From Nonomuraea basaltis (GTDB lineage: Bacteria; Actinomycetota; Actinomycetes; Streptosporangiales; Streptosporangiaceae), in the NCBI RefSeq assembly GCF_005893125.1, contig NZ_VCJS01000112.1, positions 1-40,908 of the forward strand: a stretch of 40,908 bases of DNA, in the 5' to 3' direction. The notes below the pieces were generated by a model. That model was given only the letters and a program-made list of their open reading frames with translations, was not told the DNA's origin and did no database searches. Below, one piece after another: positions 28,731 through 35,879 of the stretch (the first letter of the stretch is position 1; each line of letters opens with the position of its first letter). The translations under genes and the position numbers were made by a program.

Positions 28731-29737
28731 CGCTCGTGGGCGAGGACCCTGACCACCTTGCCGCTGCGCGGCTTGACCAGCAGCCGTACGGGGTCGCCCG
28801 GCAGCACGTCCTTGTAGAGCCCCTGATCGACGAGGAACGCCGTGGCCTTCTCCGAGCTGCCGTCGTGCAGCGCGATGTAGTACTTCTGGTAGCGGCCCTC
28901 GCCGCTCGACTCGATCTCGACCCACCGCTTGACGACGTGCCCGGCGACCTCCTGGCGCTTGGGACCTCGCACTGAGGATCCGGCGGGCTCGATCTCCACG
29001 CCCTGCCAGCCGCTGCCCGTGAAGATCCACTCGTACCGCGGGTTCAGCGGCTCCGCCTCCGGCCCGGCGACCTCCAGCCCGCGCGCGGTCGGCAGGAACC
29101 CACGCCCGCCCATGAGCAGGCTCACCCCCGCCACGAATGACACCGCTGTCGCGATGATCCCGGGCCACGACGCGCCGGCCCGGGAGACGGTGGCGTACCA
29201 GGGGACGACGAGCGCGGCGGCCAGGAGCAGCGGCACGATCATGGTGGGCCAGCGCCGCCGCGCCAGGCCGAGATCGATGGCACACTGCCGGACGAGCGGG
29301 ACGAATTCGCTCTCGAGGTCGGCGCCGTCGGGCATGAGGGCGATGACCGGCGCGTACGGGGCGCCCGCCAGGCGGGCGGTCACCCGTTCCAGCACCCACC
29401 GCTCGTACGGCAGCAGCGGCTCCGGCCGATGCCTGTTCATGGTCGCGCCCGCTTCGCTCCTCGTTGGCTCGTCCCTCGCTCTCTCGTCGCGAGCTCCTGC
29501 GCTCGGTGCCGGCGACAGGCGGTCGCCCTCGATCGTCACCCATCCGCGCCCGGCCAGCTCGAACAGCGCCGAATGGAAGACCTCCTGCGCCCGCATGCCG
29601 CGCAGCAACTCGACCACGGGCGGAGGCGCGTCGTACTCAGGCGTGCGTGTGGGCCTCTCCCGGCCGGACAGCTTGAAGGCGGCGGCCAGCACGGCGGTCC
29701 ACAGAGCCCACGCGGCCGCCGGCCAGACAAGATCCAT
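28721..29737 (-). CDS. Membrane protein with winged-helix-like cytoplasmic segment (DUF2207-like)
   Basis: This 338-residue protein of unknown function starts at the ATG at 29737. The N-terminal helix (MDLVWPAAAWALWTAVLAAAF) is followed by YDAPPPVVELLRGMRAQEVF then HSALFELAGRGWVTIEG, a segment resembling the cytoplasmic part of DUF2207 membrane proteins. Two further helices lie at about residues 165-187 (TMIVPLLLAAALVVPWYATV) and 192-213. The C-terminal 120 residues are soluble and beta-rich. A charged low-complexity insert (GARDERARDEPTRSEAGAT, about residues 82-100), encoded by a GAGCGA-rich stretch, interrupts the region between the segments. guaA diverges upstream. Confidence 0.75.
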   Translation of the reverse strand: MDLVWPAAAWALWTAVLAAAFKLSGRERPTRTPEYDAPPPVVELLRGMRAQEVFHSALFELAGRGWVTIEGDRLSPAPSAGARDERARDEPTRSEAGATMNRHRPEPLLPYERWVLERVTARLAGAPYAPVIALMPDGADLESEFVPLVRQCAIDLGLARRRWPTMIVPLLLAAALVVPWYATVSRAGASWPGIIATAVSFVAGVSLLMGGRGFLPTARGLEVAGPEAEPLNPRYEWIFTGSGWQGVEIEPAGSSVRGPKRQEVAGHVVKRWVEIESSGEGRYQKYYIALHDGSSEKATAFLVDQGLYKDVLPGDPVRLLVKPRSGKVVRVLAHERHW

Positions 29738-29792
29738 TGTTCTGTGTTAGCACGAGTGCCCGTGCCAGGCCAGGCGTAATATCCAAGGCCGA

Positions 29793-29798
29793 TACACT
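29793..29798 (+). promoter_or_regulatory. Candidate -10 element of guaA
   Basis: TACACT fits TANNNT and would give a leader of about 30 nt, ending in a run of seven Gs that provides the ribosome binding region of guaA. No clear -35 is visible. Confidence 0.4.
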
Positions 29799-29835
29799 GA
29801 GAGCACCGCATTTCGCCTTTGGGGGGGTTCTCACG

Positions 29836-31383
29836 GTGTCTGAATTCGACACGGTTCTGGTGGTCGACTTCGGCGCGCAGTACGCGCAGCTCATCGCCAG
29901 GCGGGTGCGCGAGTGCCACGTCTACTCTGAAATCGTCCCCTCGACGATGCCCGTCGAGGAGATGATGGCCAAGAACCCGAAGGCGATCATCCTGTCCGGC
30001 GGCCCTTCCTCGGTCTACGCCGAGGGCGCTCCGCCGGTGCCGCCCGGGCTGTTCGCGACGGGCGTACCGACGTTCGGCATCTGCTACGGCTTCCAGGCTA
30101 TGGCCCAGGCGCTGGGCGGCGAGGTGGCCCGCACCGGCGTGGCCGAATACGGCGGCACCGCGCTCGAGGTGCTCGACGAGGGCGTCATCTTCGCCGGCCT
30201 GCCGGCCGCCCAGCAGGTCTGGATGTCGCACGGCGACAGCGTCGCGGCCGCGCCCGAGGGCTTCACGGTGACCGCCTCGACGGGAGAGACTCCGGTCGCC
30301 GCTTTCGAGCACGTCGAGCGTGGCCTCTACGGGGTGCAGTTCCACCCCGAGGTCCTGCACTCCGAGCACGGTCAGACGGTGCTCAAGCACTTCCTCGACG
30401 CGGCCGGCTGCCGCCCGACGTGGACGATGCTCAACATCGTCGAAGAGTCCGTCGAGGCCGTACGCCGCCAGGTCGGCGAGGGCCGGGCCATCTGCGCGCT
30501 GTCCGGCGGCGTCGACTCCGCGGTGGCCGCCGCCATCGTCCAGCGCGCCATCGGCGACCGGCTGACCTGCGTCTTCGTCGACCACGGCCTGCTGCGCAAG
30601 GGCGAGGCCGAGCAGGTCGAGCGCGACTTCGTGGCCGCCACCGGCGTGAAGCTCCGCGTGGTCGACGCCTCCGACCGCTTCCTGAAGGCGCTGGACGGCG
30701 TCAGCGACCCGGAGGAGAAGCGCAAGATCATCGGCCGCGAGTTCATCCGCGTCTTCGAGGACGAGCAGCGCGCCATCATGGCCGACGGCCCGGTGGAGTT
30801 CCTGGTCCAGGGCACGCTCTACCCCGACGTGGTCGAGTCGGGCGGCGGCACCGGCACCGCCAACATCAAGTCCCACCACAACGTCGGCGGTCTGCCCGAG
30901 GACCTCCAGTTCAAGCTGGTGGAGCCGCTCCGCGCGCTCTTCAAGGACGAGGTGCGGCGCGCGGGCGAGGAGCTCGGCCTGCCCGCCGCCATGGTCTGGC
31001 GCCAGCCGTTCCCCGGCCCCGGCCTCGGCATCCGCATCGTCGGCGAGGTGACCCGAGAGCGCCTGGCCCTGCTCCGCGAGGCCGACGCGATCGCCCGCGA
31101 GGAGCTGTCGCGGGCCGGCCTCGACCGCCAGATCTGGCAGTGCCCGGTGGTGCTGCTGGCGGACGTGCGGTCGGTGGGGGTGCAGGGGGATGGGCGCACG
31201 TACGGCCATCCGGTGGTGCTGCGGCCGGTGACCTCGGAGGACGCGATGACGGCGGACTGGGCGCGGGTGCCCTACGACGTGCTGTCGCGCATCTCGACCC
31301 GGATCACGAACGAGGTCCGCGAGATCAACCGCGTCGTCGTGGACGTGACGAGCAAGCCCCCGGGCACCATCGAGTGGGAGTGA
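29836..31383 (+). CDS. guaA: Glutamine-hydrolysing GMP synthase
   Basis: This enzyme converts XMP, ATP and glutamine to GMP, the step after GuaB2. The GTG start at 29836 follows the G-rich Shine-Dalgarno and gives VSEFDTVLVVDFGAQYAQLIARRVRE, the normal N-terminus (515 residues in total). The class I glutamine amidotransferase domain has the nucleophile in GICYGFQAMAQALGG and the His/Glu in FHPEVLHSEHG. The ATP-pyrophosphatase domain has ALSGGVDSAVAA (P-loop), and the C-terminal dimerisation domain carries QPFPGPGLGIRI and KPPGTIEWE. It lies on the same strand as guaB2-guaB3 but about 24 kb away. Confidence 0.98.
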   Translation: MSEFDTVLVVDFGAQYAQLIARRVRECHVYSEIVPSTMPVEEMMAKNPKAIILSGGPSSVYAEGAPPVPPGLFATGVPTFGICYGFQAMAQALGGEVARTGVAEYGGTALEVLDEGVIFAGLPAAQQVWMSHGDSVAAAPEGFTVTASTGETPVAAFEHVERGLYGVQFHPEVLHSEHGQTVLKHFLDAAGCRPTWTMLNIVEESVEAVRRQVGEGRAICALSGGVDSAVAAAIVQRAIGDRLTCVFVDHGLLRKGEAEQVERDFVAATGVKLRVVDASDRFLKALDGVSDPEEKRKIIGREFIRVFEDEQRAIMADGPVEFLVQGTLYPDVVESGGGTGTANIKSHHNVGGLPEDLQFKLVEPLRALFKDEVRRAGEELGLPAAMVWRQPFPGPGLGIRIVGEVTRERLALLREADAIAREELSRAGLDRQIWQCPVVLLADVRSVGVQGDGRTYGHPVVLRPVTSEDAMTADWARVPYDVLSRISTRITNEVREINRVVVDVTSKPPGTIEWE

Positions 31384-31524
31384 CGCCCATCAGGCGATGA
31401 CCAGGGCTGCAGTTCCGCCTCCGCGGCCGCCTTCGCGCTGGAGCCGTAGCGGTGGCGTACCAGGGGGATGCTCAGGAAGGCCAGGGCGACGAGCAACGAA
31501 CGTGATCATGGTGGGATGGGGCGC

Positions 31525-31589
31525 TGTCACGAGCCCACGGCGGCTGTCAGATGGGTCTGTGGGCTTGTCAGACCGACCGTAAATTGTCA
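31525..31589. repeat. Four phased TGTCA repeats upstream of a methyltransferase gene
   Basis: TGTCA occurs at 31525-31529, 31545-31549, 31566-31570 and 31585-31589, start-to-start spacing 20, 21 and 19 bp. The extended unit is roughly (C/T)TGTCA(C/G). All copies lie in the same orientation on the same DNA face, ending 11 bp before the start at 31600. This could be a cooperative binding array. Confidence 0.5.
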
Positions 31590-31599
31590 CCCTTAGGCG

Positions 31600-32391
31600 A
31601 TGAAGACCAGAGCTGAACTCAGAGGTTTCTGGGAAAACCGCCTGCGCGACGACTGGACCGAGAGCGGCGTCGGGTACAAAGCGCTGGGGCGGGCCTTCAA
31701 CCTCTGGATGTATCGGGTGCGATCCGAGGTCTTCTGCCGAGAGGCCGCCACACTGCCTCTGGATCCAGCCACCGCACGCATCCTCGACGTCGGCTCCGGC
31801 ACCGGGTTCTACATCCGCCATTGGCAGCTGCTGGGCGTCAAGTCCGTCGTCGGCTGCGACCTCACGCAGGCGGCCGTGAATCGGCTACGCGAACGCTTTC
31901 CCGGCGTGCCGTTCCACCAGCTGGACATTGCCGAGCCCGGGGACGTCTTGGAGCCGGGCTCGTTCGACGCCGTCTCGGCCATGGACATGCTCTTCCACAT
32001 CACTGACGACGCTCAATACAAAGCGGCCTTGCAGTCGATCCATCGGACGTTGAGACCGGGCGGCTTCTTCGTATTGTCGGAGAACTTCCTGCACGGGCGC
32101 GAACAGCGTGGTGACTACCAGACCAACCACACGCTCACCTGGATCACCAGAGCGCTGGATGAGGCCGGGTTCGAGGTGATGCGACGAGTGCCGATGCTCG
32201 TGCTGATGAACGCCCAGGTCGACGCGAACCCCGCCTGGCGCAAGCTCTGGGGCGGCCTCCTCCGGGCCGTGACCCTGACCGAGCAGACCGGTGGCGTGGC
32301 CGGAGCATTGCTGTTTCCGCTCGAACGGCGACTTGTCCGCTGGCTGCGGGAGAGCCCTACGACCGAGTTGATGATCTGCCGCCGCCGCTGA
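31600..32391 (+). CDS. Class I SAM-dependent methyltransferase
   Basis: This 263-residue methyltransferase has the Rossmann motif I RILDVGSGTGFYIRHWQ at about residue 62, motif II VVGCDLTQAAVNRLRERFPG, the acidic FHQLDIAEPGD, and the post-motifs FDAVSAMDMLFHITDDAQYKAAL and IHRTLRPGGFFVLSENF. The N-terminal 50 residues (RGFWENRLRDDWTESGVGYK) may form a substrate cap. The substrate is unknown. No Shine-Dalgarno is visible before the ATG; a TAAATT at 31580-31585 would give a very short leader. The upstream 75 bp carry four phased TGTCA repeats. A perfect 21-bp hairpin follows the gene. Confidence 0.9.
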   Translation: MKTRAELRGFWENRLRDDWTESGVGYKALGRAFNLWMYRVRSEVFCREAATLPLDPATARILDVGSGTGFYIRHWQLLGVKSVVGCDLTQAAVNRLRERFPGVPFHQLDIAEPGDVLEPGSFDAVSAMDMLFHITDDAQYKAALQSIHRTLRPGGFFVLSENFLHGREQRGDYQTNHTLTWITRALDEAGFEVMRRVPMLVLMNAQVDANPAWRKLWGGLLRAVTLTEQTGGVAGALLFPLERRLVRWLRESPTTELMICRRR

Positions 32392-32429
32392 AGATCACTA
32401 TCCCGCCTGTGGCCTGCCCGAGGCTACGT

Positions 32430-32476
32430 CCCGACGGCCGGACCTCACCCCATGAGGGTGAGGTCCGGCCGTCGGG
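32430..32476. terminator. Perfect 21-bp hairpin between convergent genes
   Basis: Arms at 32430-32450 and 32456-32476 are perfectly complementary around the loop CATGA. The plus-strand methyltransferase gene ends at 32391 and the minus-strand DUF1996 gene at 32488, so this can serve as a bidirectional terminator. TGGTTTCC follows on the plus strand. Confidence 0.88.
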
Positions 32477-32487
32477 TGGTTTCCTCG

Positions 32488-33786
32488 TCAGCACCTCCTG
32501 CCGCTGTTGATGCACTTGACGACGTTGTTCATGAGCTGCTTCGACATCACGTTGATGGAGCCGGCGTGGTCGGTGCTCGGGTCGTTGCCCTCGCTGGTGA
32601 ATCCGTCCACCGCGAAGGGGACGTCCGTACCGTCGGGCGGGGTGTTGGCCACGTCGTTGTAGACCAGCGTCATGCGCAGTTGCGGCACGGCCTGGGTGCC
32701 GCTCGGGCAGGCGCCGTCCTCATCGGGGAAGACGAGGTGCGTACGGTGGTCGGCGCTGTCGAGGTTCTCGCCGTCCCAGCAGCTGGGCATGTCGAGGACG
32801 CGGACCAGCTCGCTGCCCGAAGGACAGATCGGATACTTGTCGGTGAGCCGGTCGGTGAAGCCCGTGCAGGTCCATGTCTCCTGGGCGTTGGCTCCGCCGT
32901 TGGTCGCCGCCCTGGCGTCGCCGGAGAACAGCCTCAGGTATCGCGGCGCCGCCGTGACCTGAGATGTGGGGTTGCCGCGGTACTCCATCCGCACCGCCGA
33001 CGGCTGCACAGGTGTGCCGGCGGCCTCAGCCGCACCGGACTCGTCCTTCTCCCCGAGTTCCCGCAGGACAGGCCAGAAGTAGGCCGACTGGTCAGCCTGG
33101 TTGCGGCAGCTGGTGTCGGCTGCGGCGAGGCTCTCATTGGTGGAGAAGGCGTCGGTGGACATGTTGCCCACGTAGTCGAGCATGGGCTGGGCCCCATCGG
33201 ACACGCCGGGCGCCATGATGACGTTGTCGGTGTTGACGCGGCCTTCACTGTTCGTGCCGCATTGGGAGACGAACGTGCCTGTTGAGGCGTTCGCCGTGGC
33301 TTCCGGCTGCTCTGTACGTGGGACCTGCCGGATGTCGACGAAGTCGTCGGCCGACAGTTCGGCGGCCGCCGTGTCGCTGCCGAGTGTGCAGGTGGACAGC
33401 GAGTCGAGTCCGGTGGGGCGTTCGGCGGTTCGGCCGATGGCTATGGCGATGCGGTCGATGGTGGCGCCTCGTTTGGAGGCGAGGGGGCCGAGGATGGCGT
33501 TCTGGACGAAGTTGGGGCCGCCTTGTCCGGCTGAGGTGGCCAGGCGGTTGTTGGCCTCCTTGAGCTGCGTGTCGAGGAGTGCGAGGTTGCGGTCGACTTC
33601 GGCCTGCGCGCTCGCCGGAACCTCGGGGAGCTGGTCGGCCACGCCCGGGCAGACGATGGCCGCCGCCGGTGTCGTGCCGGCCTGCGCGGACAATGGGGAG
33701 CCCGCCAGAACGAGCGCGATGCTGCCGCCTGCAAAAATGGCTGCTCGCCTCGGTCTGAATTGAATTCCCCCGAGCGGATTCCGCAT
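32488..33786 (-). CDS. Secreted DUF1996 domain protein
   Basis: This exported protein of 432 residues has a signal region (PRRAAIFAGGSIALVLAGSPLSAQAG), then a helical segment (ASAQAEVDRNLALLDTQLKEANNRLATSA), and a C-terminal DUF1996 domain whose landmarks are TWTCTGFTDRLTDKYPICP, VRVLDMPSCWDGENLDSADHRTHLVFP, CPSGTQAVPQLRMTLVYN and a terminal DHAGSINVMS. DUF1996 is common in secreted fungal and actinomycete proteins and its function is unknown. Paired cysteines suggest disulfides. AAGGAG precedes the ATG by 7 bases. The gene is flanked by a strong terminator and is probably monocistronic. Confidence 0.88.
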   Translation of the reverse strand: MRNPLGGIQFRPRRAAIFAGGSIALVLAGSPLSAQAGTTPAAAIVCPGVADQLPEVPASAQAEVDRNLALLDTQLKEANNRLATSAGQGGPNFVQNAILGPLASKRGATIDRIAIAIGRTAERPTGLDSLSTCTLGSDTAAAELSADDFVDIRQVPRTEQPEATANASTGTFVSQCGTNSEGRVNTDNVIMAPGVSDGAQPMLDYVGNMSTDAFSTNESLAAADTSCRNQADQSAYFWPVLRELGEKDESGAAEAAGTPVQPSAVRMEYRGNPTSQVTAAPRYLRLFSGDARAATNGGANAQETWTCTGFTDRLTDKYPICPSGSELVRVLDMPSCWDGENLDSADHRTHLVFPDEDGACPSGTQAVPQLRMTLVYNDVANTPPDGTDVPFAVDGFTSEGNDPSTDHAGSINVMSKQLMNNVVKCINSGRRC

Positions 33787-34023
33787 CCGTTGCTCCTTCC
33801 GGTCTTGTGACCTGTGCGGGAAAGTCCGGTCTTCGAGAGGTACGGGGCCACAAGCGGAAGGGTTCGGCCGTCTACCGCAAAACGTGCAAGCCGATTTGCC
33901 GTGCGGAGACGGCCCGATTTGGTGGACGCCCGCTCACCATCACGGCCACGCCGTCCTGATGAACGACGCCCGCGCCCCGTTGAGCAGGGCGGATGTCGCG
34001 CCGCGCGAGAGGCGACGCCGGTG
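33787..34023. other. Gap upstream of the DUF1996 gene
   Basis: This 237-bp stretch has no convincing gene. It should hold the promoter of the DUF1996 gene on the minus strand and the 3' end region of the CU044_5270-type gene; I see no clear hairpin or promoter consensus. Confidence 0.5.
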
Positions 34024-35190
34024 TCAGGGAATCGGGCGGTCGCTGAGCTTGCAGCCGCGTGGCCGCTCCGGCCGGTCGCCGGTCCAGCCGGCCTCGGGCG
34101 CCCATGCCTGGTAATGCATGAACGCGCCCTTGCCGAGCCCCTCGATGCTCTCGGCCGCGATCGAGACCTCGGCCAGAAAGGTACCGGTCCGCGGGTCGAG
34201 AATGACGGTGAACCGCTCGGCCACCTCGTCGTCGGCACCGAACTGGGCGGAGAATCCCTCGCTCTTCACGAAGGTGACCGCGAGGCCCGCTCGCCCCAGA
34301 GGGTCGATGATCGAGCCACCGACCTTGGTCGTCGGCAGCCCGGCCAGGAGGCGCAGGGCGGCCGCTCTGACCGCGGGCCTGACGGGCATCTGCAGCAGGG
34401 CCGACGAGTTGGACAGGAACTGCTCGAAGCTCTGGCCACCCCGATCGGACTTCCAGTGCGTGCGTAGCCGCTCCCGCAACCGGGCGGCGTCGCCGGGCAG
34501 AGCCGCGAGATCGGCGAGGGTGAGCTTGCCCAGCCGCCGATCGCCGATCACGCCGCCCGGCTCGGCCCCACGCGTGTACACGCACTCCGACGGCTTGGCG
34601 CGCAGCCGTACCGGGTTGCAGTCCTTCGCACGGGTGCCCGGCGTGCACACCCGCTGCACGACGGACGGGGAGCCGGCGGCCCGCCAGGCGCGCTCGTCGG
34701 CGGGAGTGGCGGGGCGGGTGTACTCCCGCCGCTGCCGCACCTGCACGGGTTCCCGCGGATCGCGCGGCTGCCAGAGGTCGACCCGATCCGAGTACAGCAC
34801 GTTGAACGTTTCGTCCCCCGCCCGCACCCGGATGAGCCCGTTGTTGAGCAGCGGCCTGCGCCAGTATGCGCCGGTTTCGTCCGGCAGTCGCGCGACGTCG
34901 TCCGCGAGCCGGAGCAGGGCGTCGTTGCCGCCGGCGGGGACGACGACCGGGACCGGCACGGCGGCCAGGTTCGACACCAGCGTGACGACGGCTGTGACGA
35001 CGACGACCGTGGCCACGGCGGCACTCAGCGTCCACCCCCGATAGCCCCGCGTCCACCCTCGGCGGGCGTGGCGCCGTCCGGGCGGCTGGTCCATGGCCGC
35101 CGACAGCCGGGCGCGGGCCTTCTCGACCACCTCGTCCGAGGGCCGCGGCGCGTCTGGCAGCGACCTCGCCAGGAGGCTCAGCTCATCCAT
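34024..35190 (-). CDS. CU044_5270 family membrane protein (likely regulator of the adjacent ECF sigma factor)
   Basis: This 388-residue protein has an N-terminal cytoplasmic segment (MDELSLLARSLPDAPRPSDEVVEKARARLSAAM), one transmembrane helix at about residues 54-77 (LSAAVATVVVVTAVVTLVSNL) and a large extracytoplasmic domain with the family landmarks GAYWRRP, YTRGAEPG and the C-terminal YQAWAPEAGWTGDRPERP. CU044_5270-type proteins are regularly encoded directly after an ECF sigma gene and are thought to control it, though they lack a classical zinc-binding anti-sigma motif. The start overlaps the sigma gene by 8 bp, so translation is coupled. Confidence 0.87.
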   Translation of the reverse strand: MDELSLLARSLPDAPRPSDEVVEKARARLSAAMDQPPGRRHARRGWTRGYRGWTLSAAVATVVVVTAVVTLVSNLAAVPVPVVVPAGGNDALLRLADDVARLPDETGAYWRRPLLNNGLIRVRAGDETFNVLYSDRVDLWQPRDPREPVQVRQRREYTRPATPADERAWRAAGSPSVVQRVCTPGTRAKDCNPVRLRAKPSECVYTRGAEPGGVIGDRRLGKLTLADLAALPGDAARLRERLRTHWKSDRGGQSFEQFLSNSSALLQMPVRPAVRAAALRLLAGLPTTKVGGSIIDPLGRAGLAVTFVKSEGFSAQFGADDEVAERFTVILDPRTGTFLAEVSIAAESIEGLGKGAFMHYQAWAPEAGWTGDRPERPRGCKLSDRPIP

Positions 35191-35734
35191 GGTTCTCCTC
35201 CAGGGGGTTGACGTCGCCGAGTGCCTTGCGGAGCTGCTTGCGGGCGCGGTTGAGGCGGGACGCGACCGTACCCGCCGGGATCTTCAGCGCGGCGGCGACC
35301 TCGGCGTGGCTGAGGCCGCCCAGCGCGCTCAGCAGGACGACGTCGCGGTCCCCGCGGTTGAGCCCGGCCAGCGCCCCCGCCAGCCTGCCGGTCAGCTCGC
35401 CCGCGGCCACCCGCGTCAGCGCGGCCTCCTCGTGGCTGTGCTCCGGGCGCTCCGCCGCCCGGCCGAGCGCCTTCCACCTGCGGATCTCGGTACGGCGGTG
35501 GCGCGCGACGAGGTGCGTGGCGATGCCGTACAGCCATGGCCGCACCCCTCCGCGCGAGGCGTCGTAGCCGCCCCGGTACGCGGCCAGGAACACCTCGGCG
35601 GCCAGGTCGTCGGCGACGTCATCGGACAGCCGCCTGGCGATGTACCGGTGGATCTCGGCGAAGTGCGCGTTGAAGATCTGCTCGAAACCGGCCCGGAGAT
35701 CGGGCGGATCGACCACGTCAGGTGGAACGGTCAT
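35183..35734 (-). CDS. ECF-type RNA polymerase sigma factor
   Basis: This 183-residue sigma-70 family factor has sigma-2 at about residues 20-85 (IFNAHFAEIHRYIARRLSDDVADDLAAEVFLAAYRGG ... VRPWLYGIATHLVARHRR) and sigma-4 at about 120-175 (LNRGDRDVVLLSALGGLSHAEVAAALKIPAGTVASRLNRARKQLRKAL). It forms a two-gene unit with the CU044_5270 membrane protein, which overlaps its 3' end. The GTG/ATG start region has GGAG about 10 bases upstream of the ATG at 35734. The inducing signal is probably an envelope or extracellular cue sensed by the partner. Confidence 0.93.
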   Translation of the reverse strand: MTVPPDVVDPPDLRAGFEQIFNAHFAEIHRYIARRLSDDVADDLAAEVFLAAYRGGYDASRGGVRPWLYGIATHLVARHRRTEIRRWKALGRAAERPEHSHEEAALTRVAAGELTGRLAGALAGLNRGDRDVVLLSALGGLSHAEVAAALKIPAGTVASRLNRARKQLRKALGDVNPLEENHG

Positions 35735-35879
35735 GCAGGCATCTCCGCTGGGTCAAGTGAACGGCGAACGCCCCTTCTTGCCCGGAGCGCCGCATTGCTT
35801 TCACGCGGAGATCGCGACCGGTTCCGTGTCGCCGGCGAGCTTCCGGTGCCGGGGGAGCATGGTGCGGGAAGCCTCGGCG

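Noticed and set aside
31384..31496. Minus-strand open stretch with a hydrophobic start (LVALAFLSIPLVRHRYG) after guaA, possibly the end of a membrane protein gene
   Set aside because: It begins right after a stop codon, uses TTG with no ribosome binding site, and has no stop of its own before running deep into guaA. At most it is a worn-out gene end.
33814..34467. Plus-strand open frame over the gap and the CU044_5270-type gene
   Set aside because: No family resemblance, and most of it is antisense to a supported gene.
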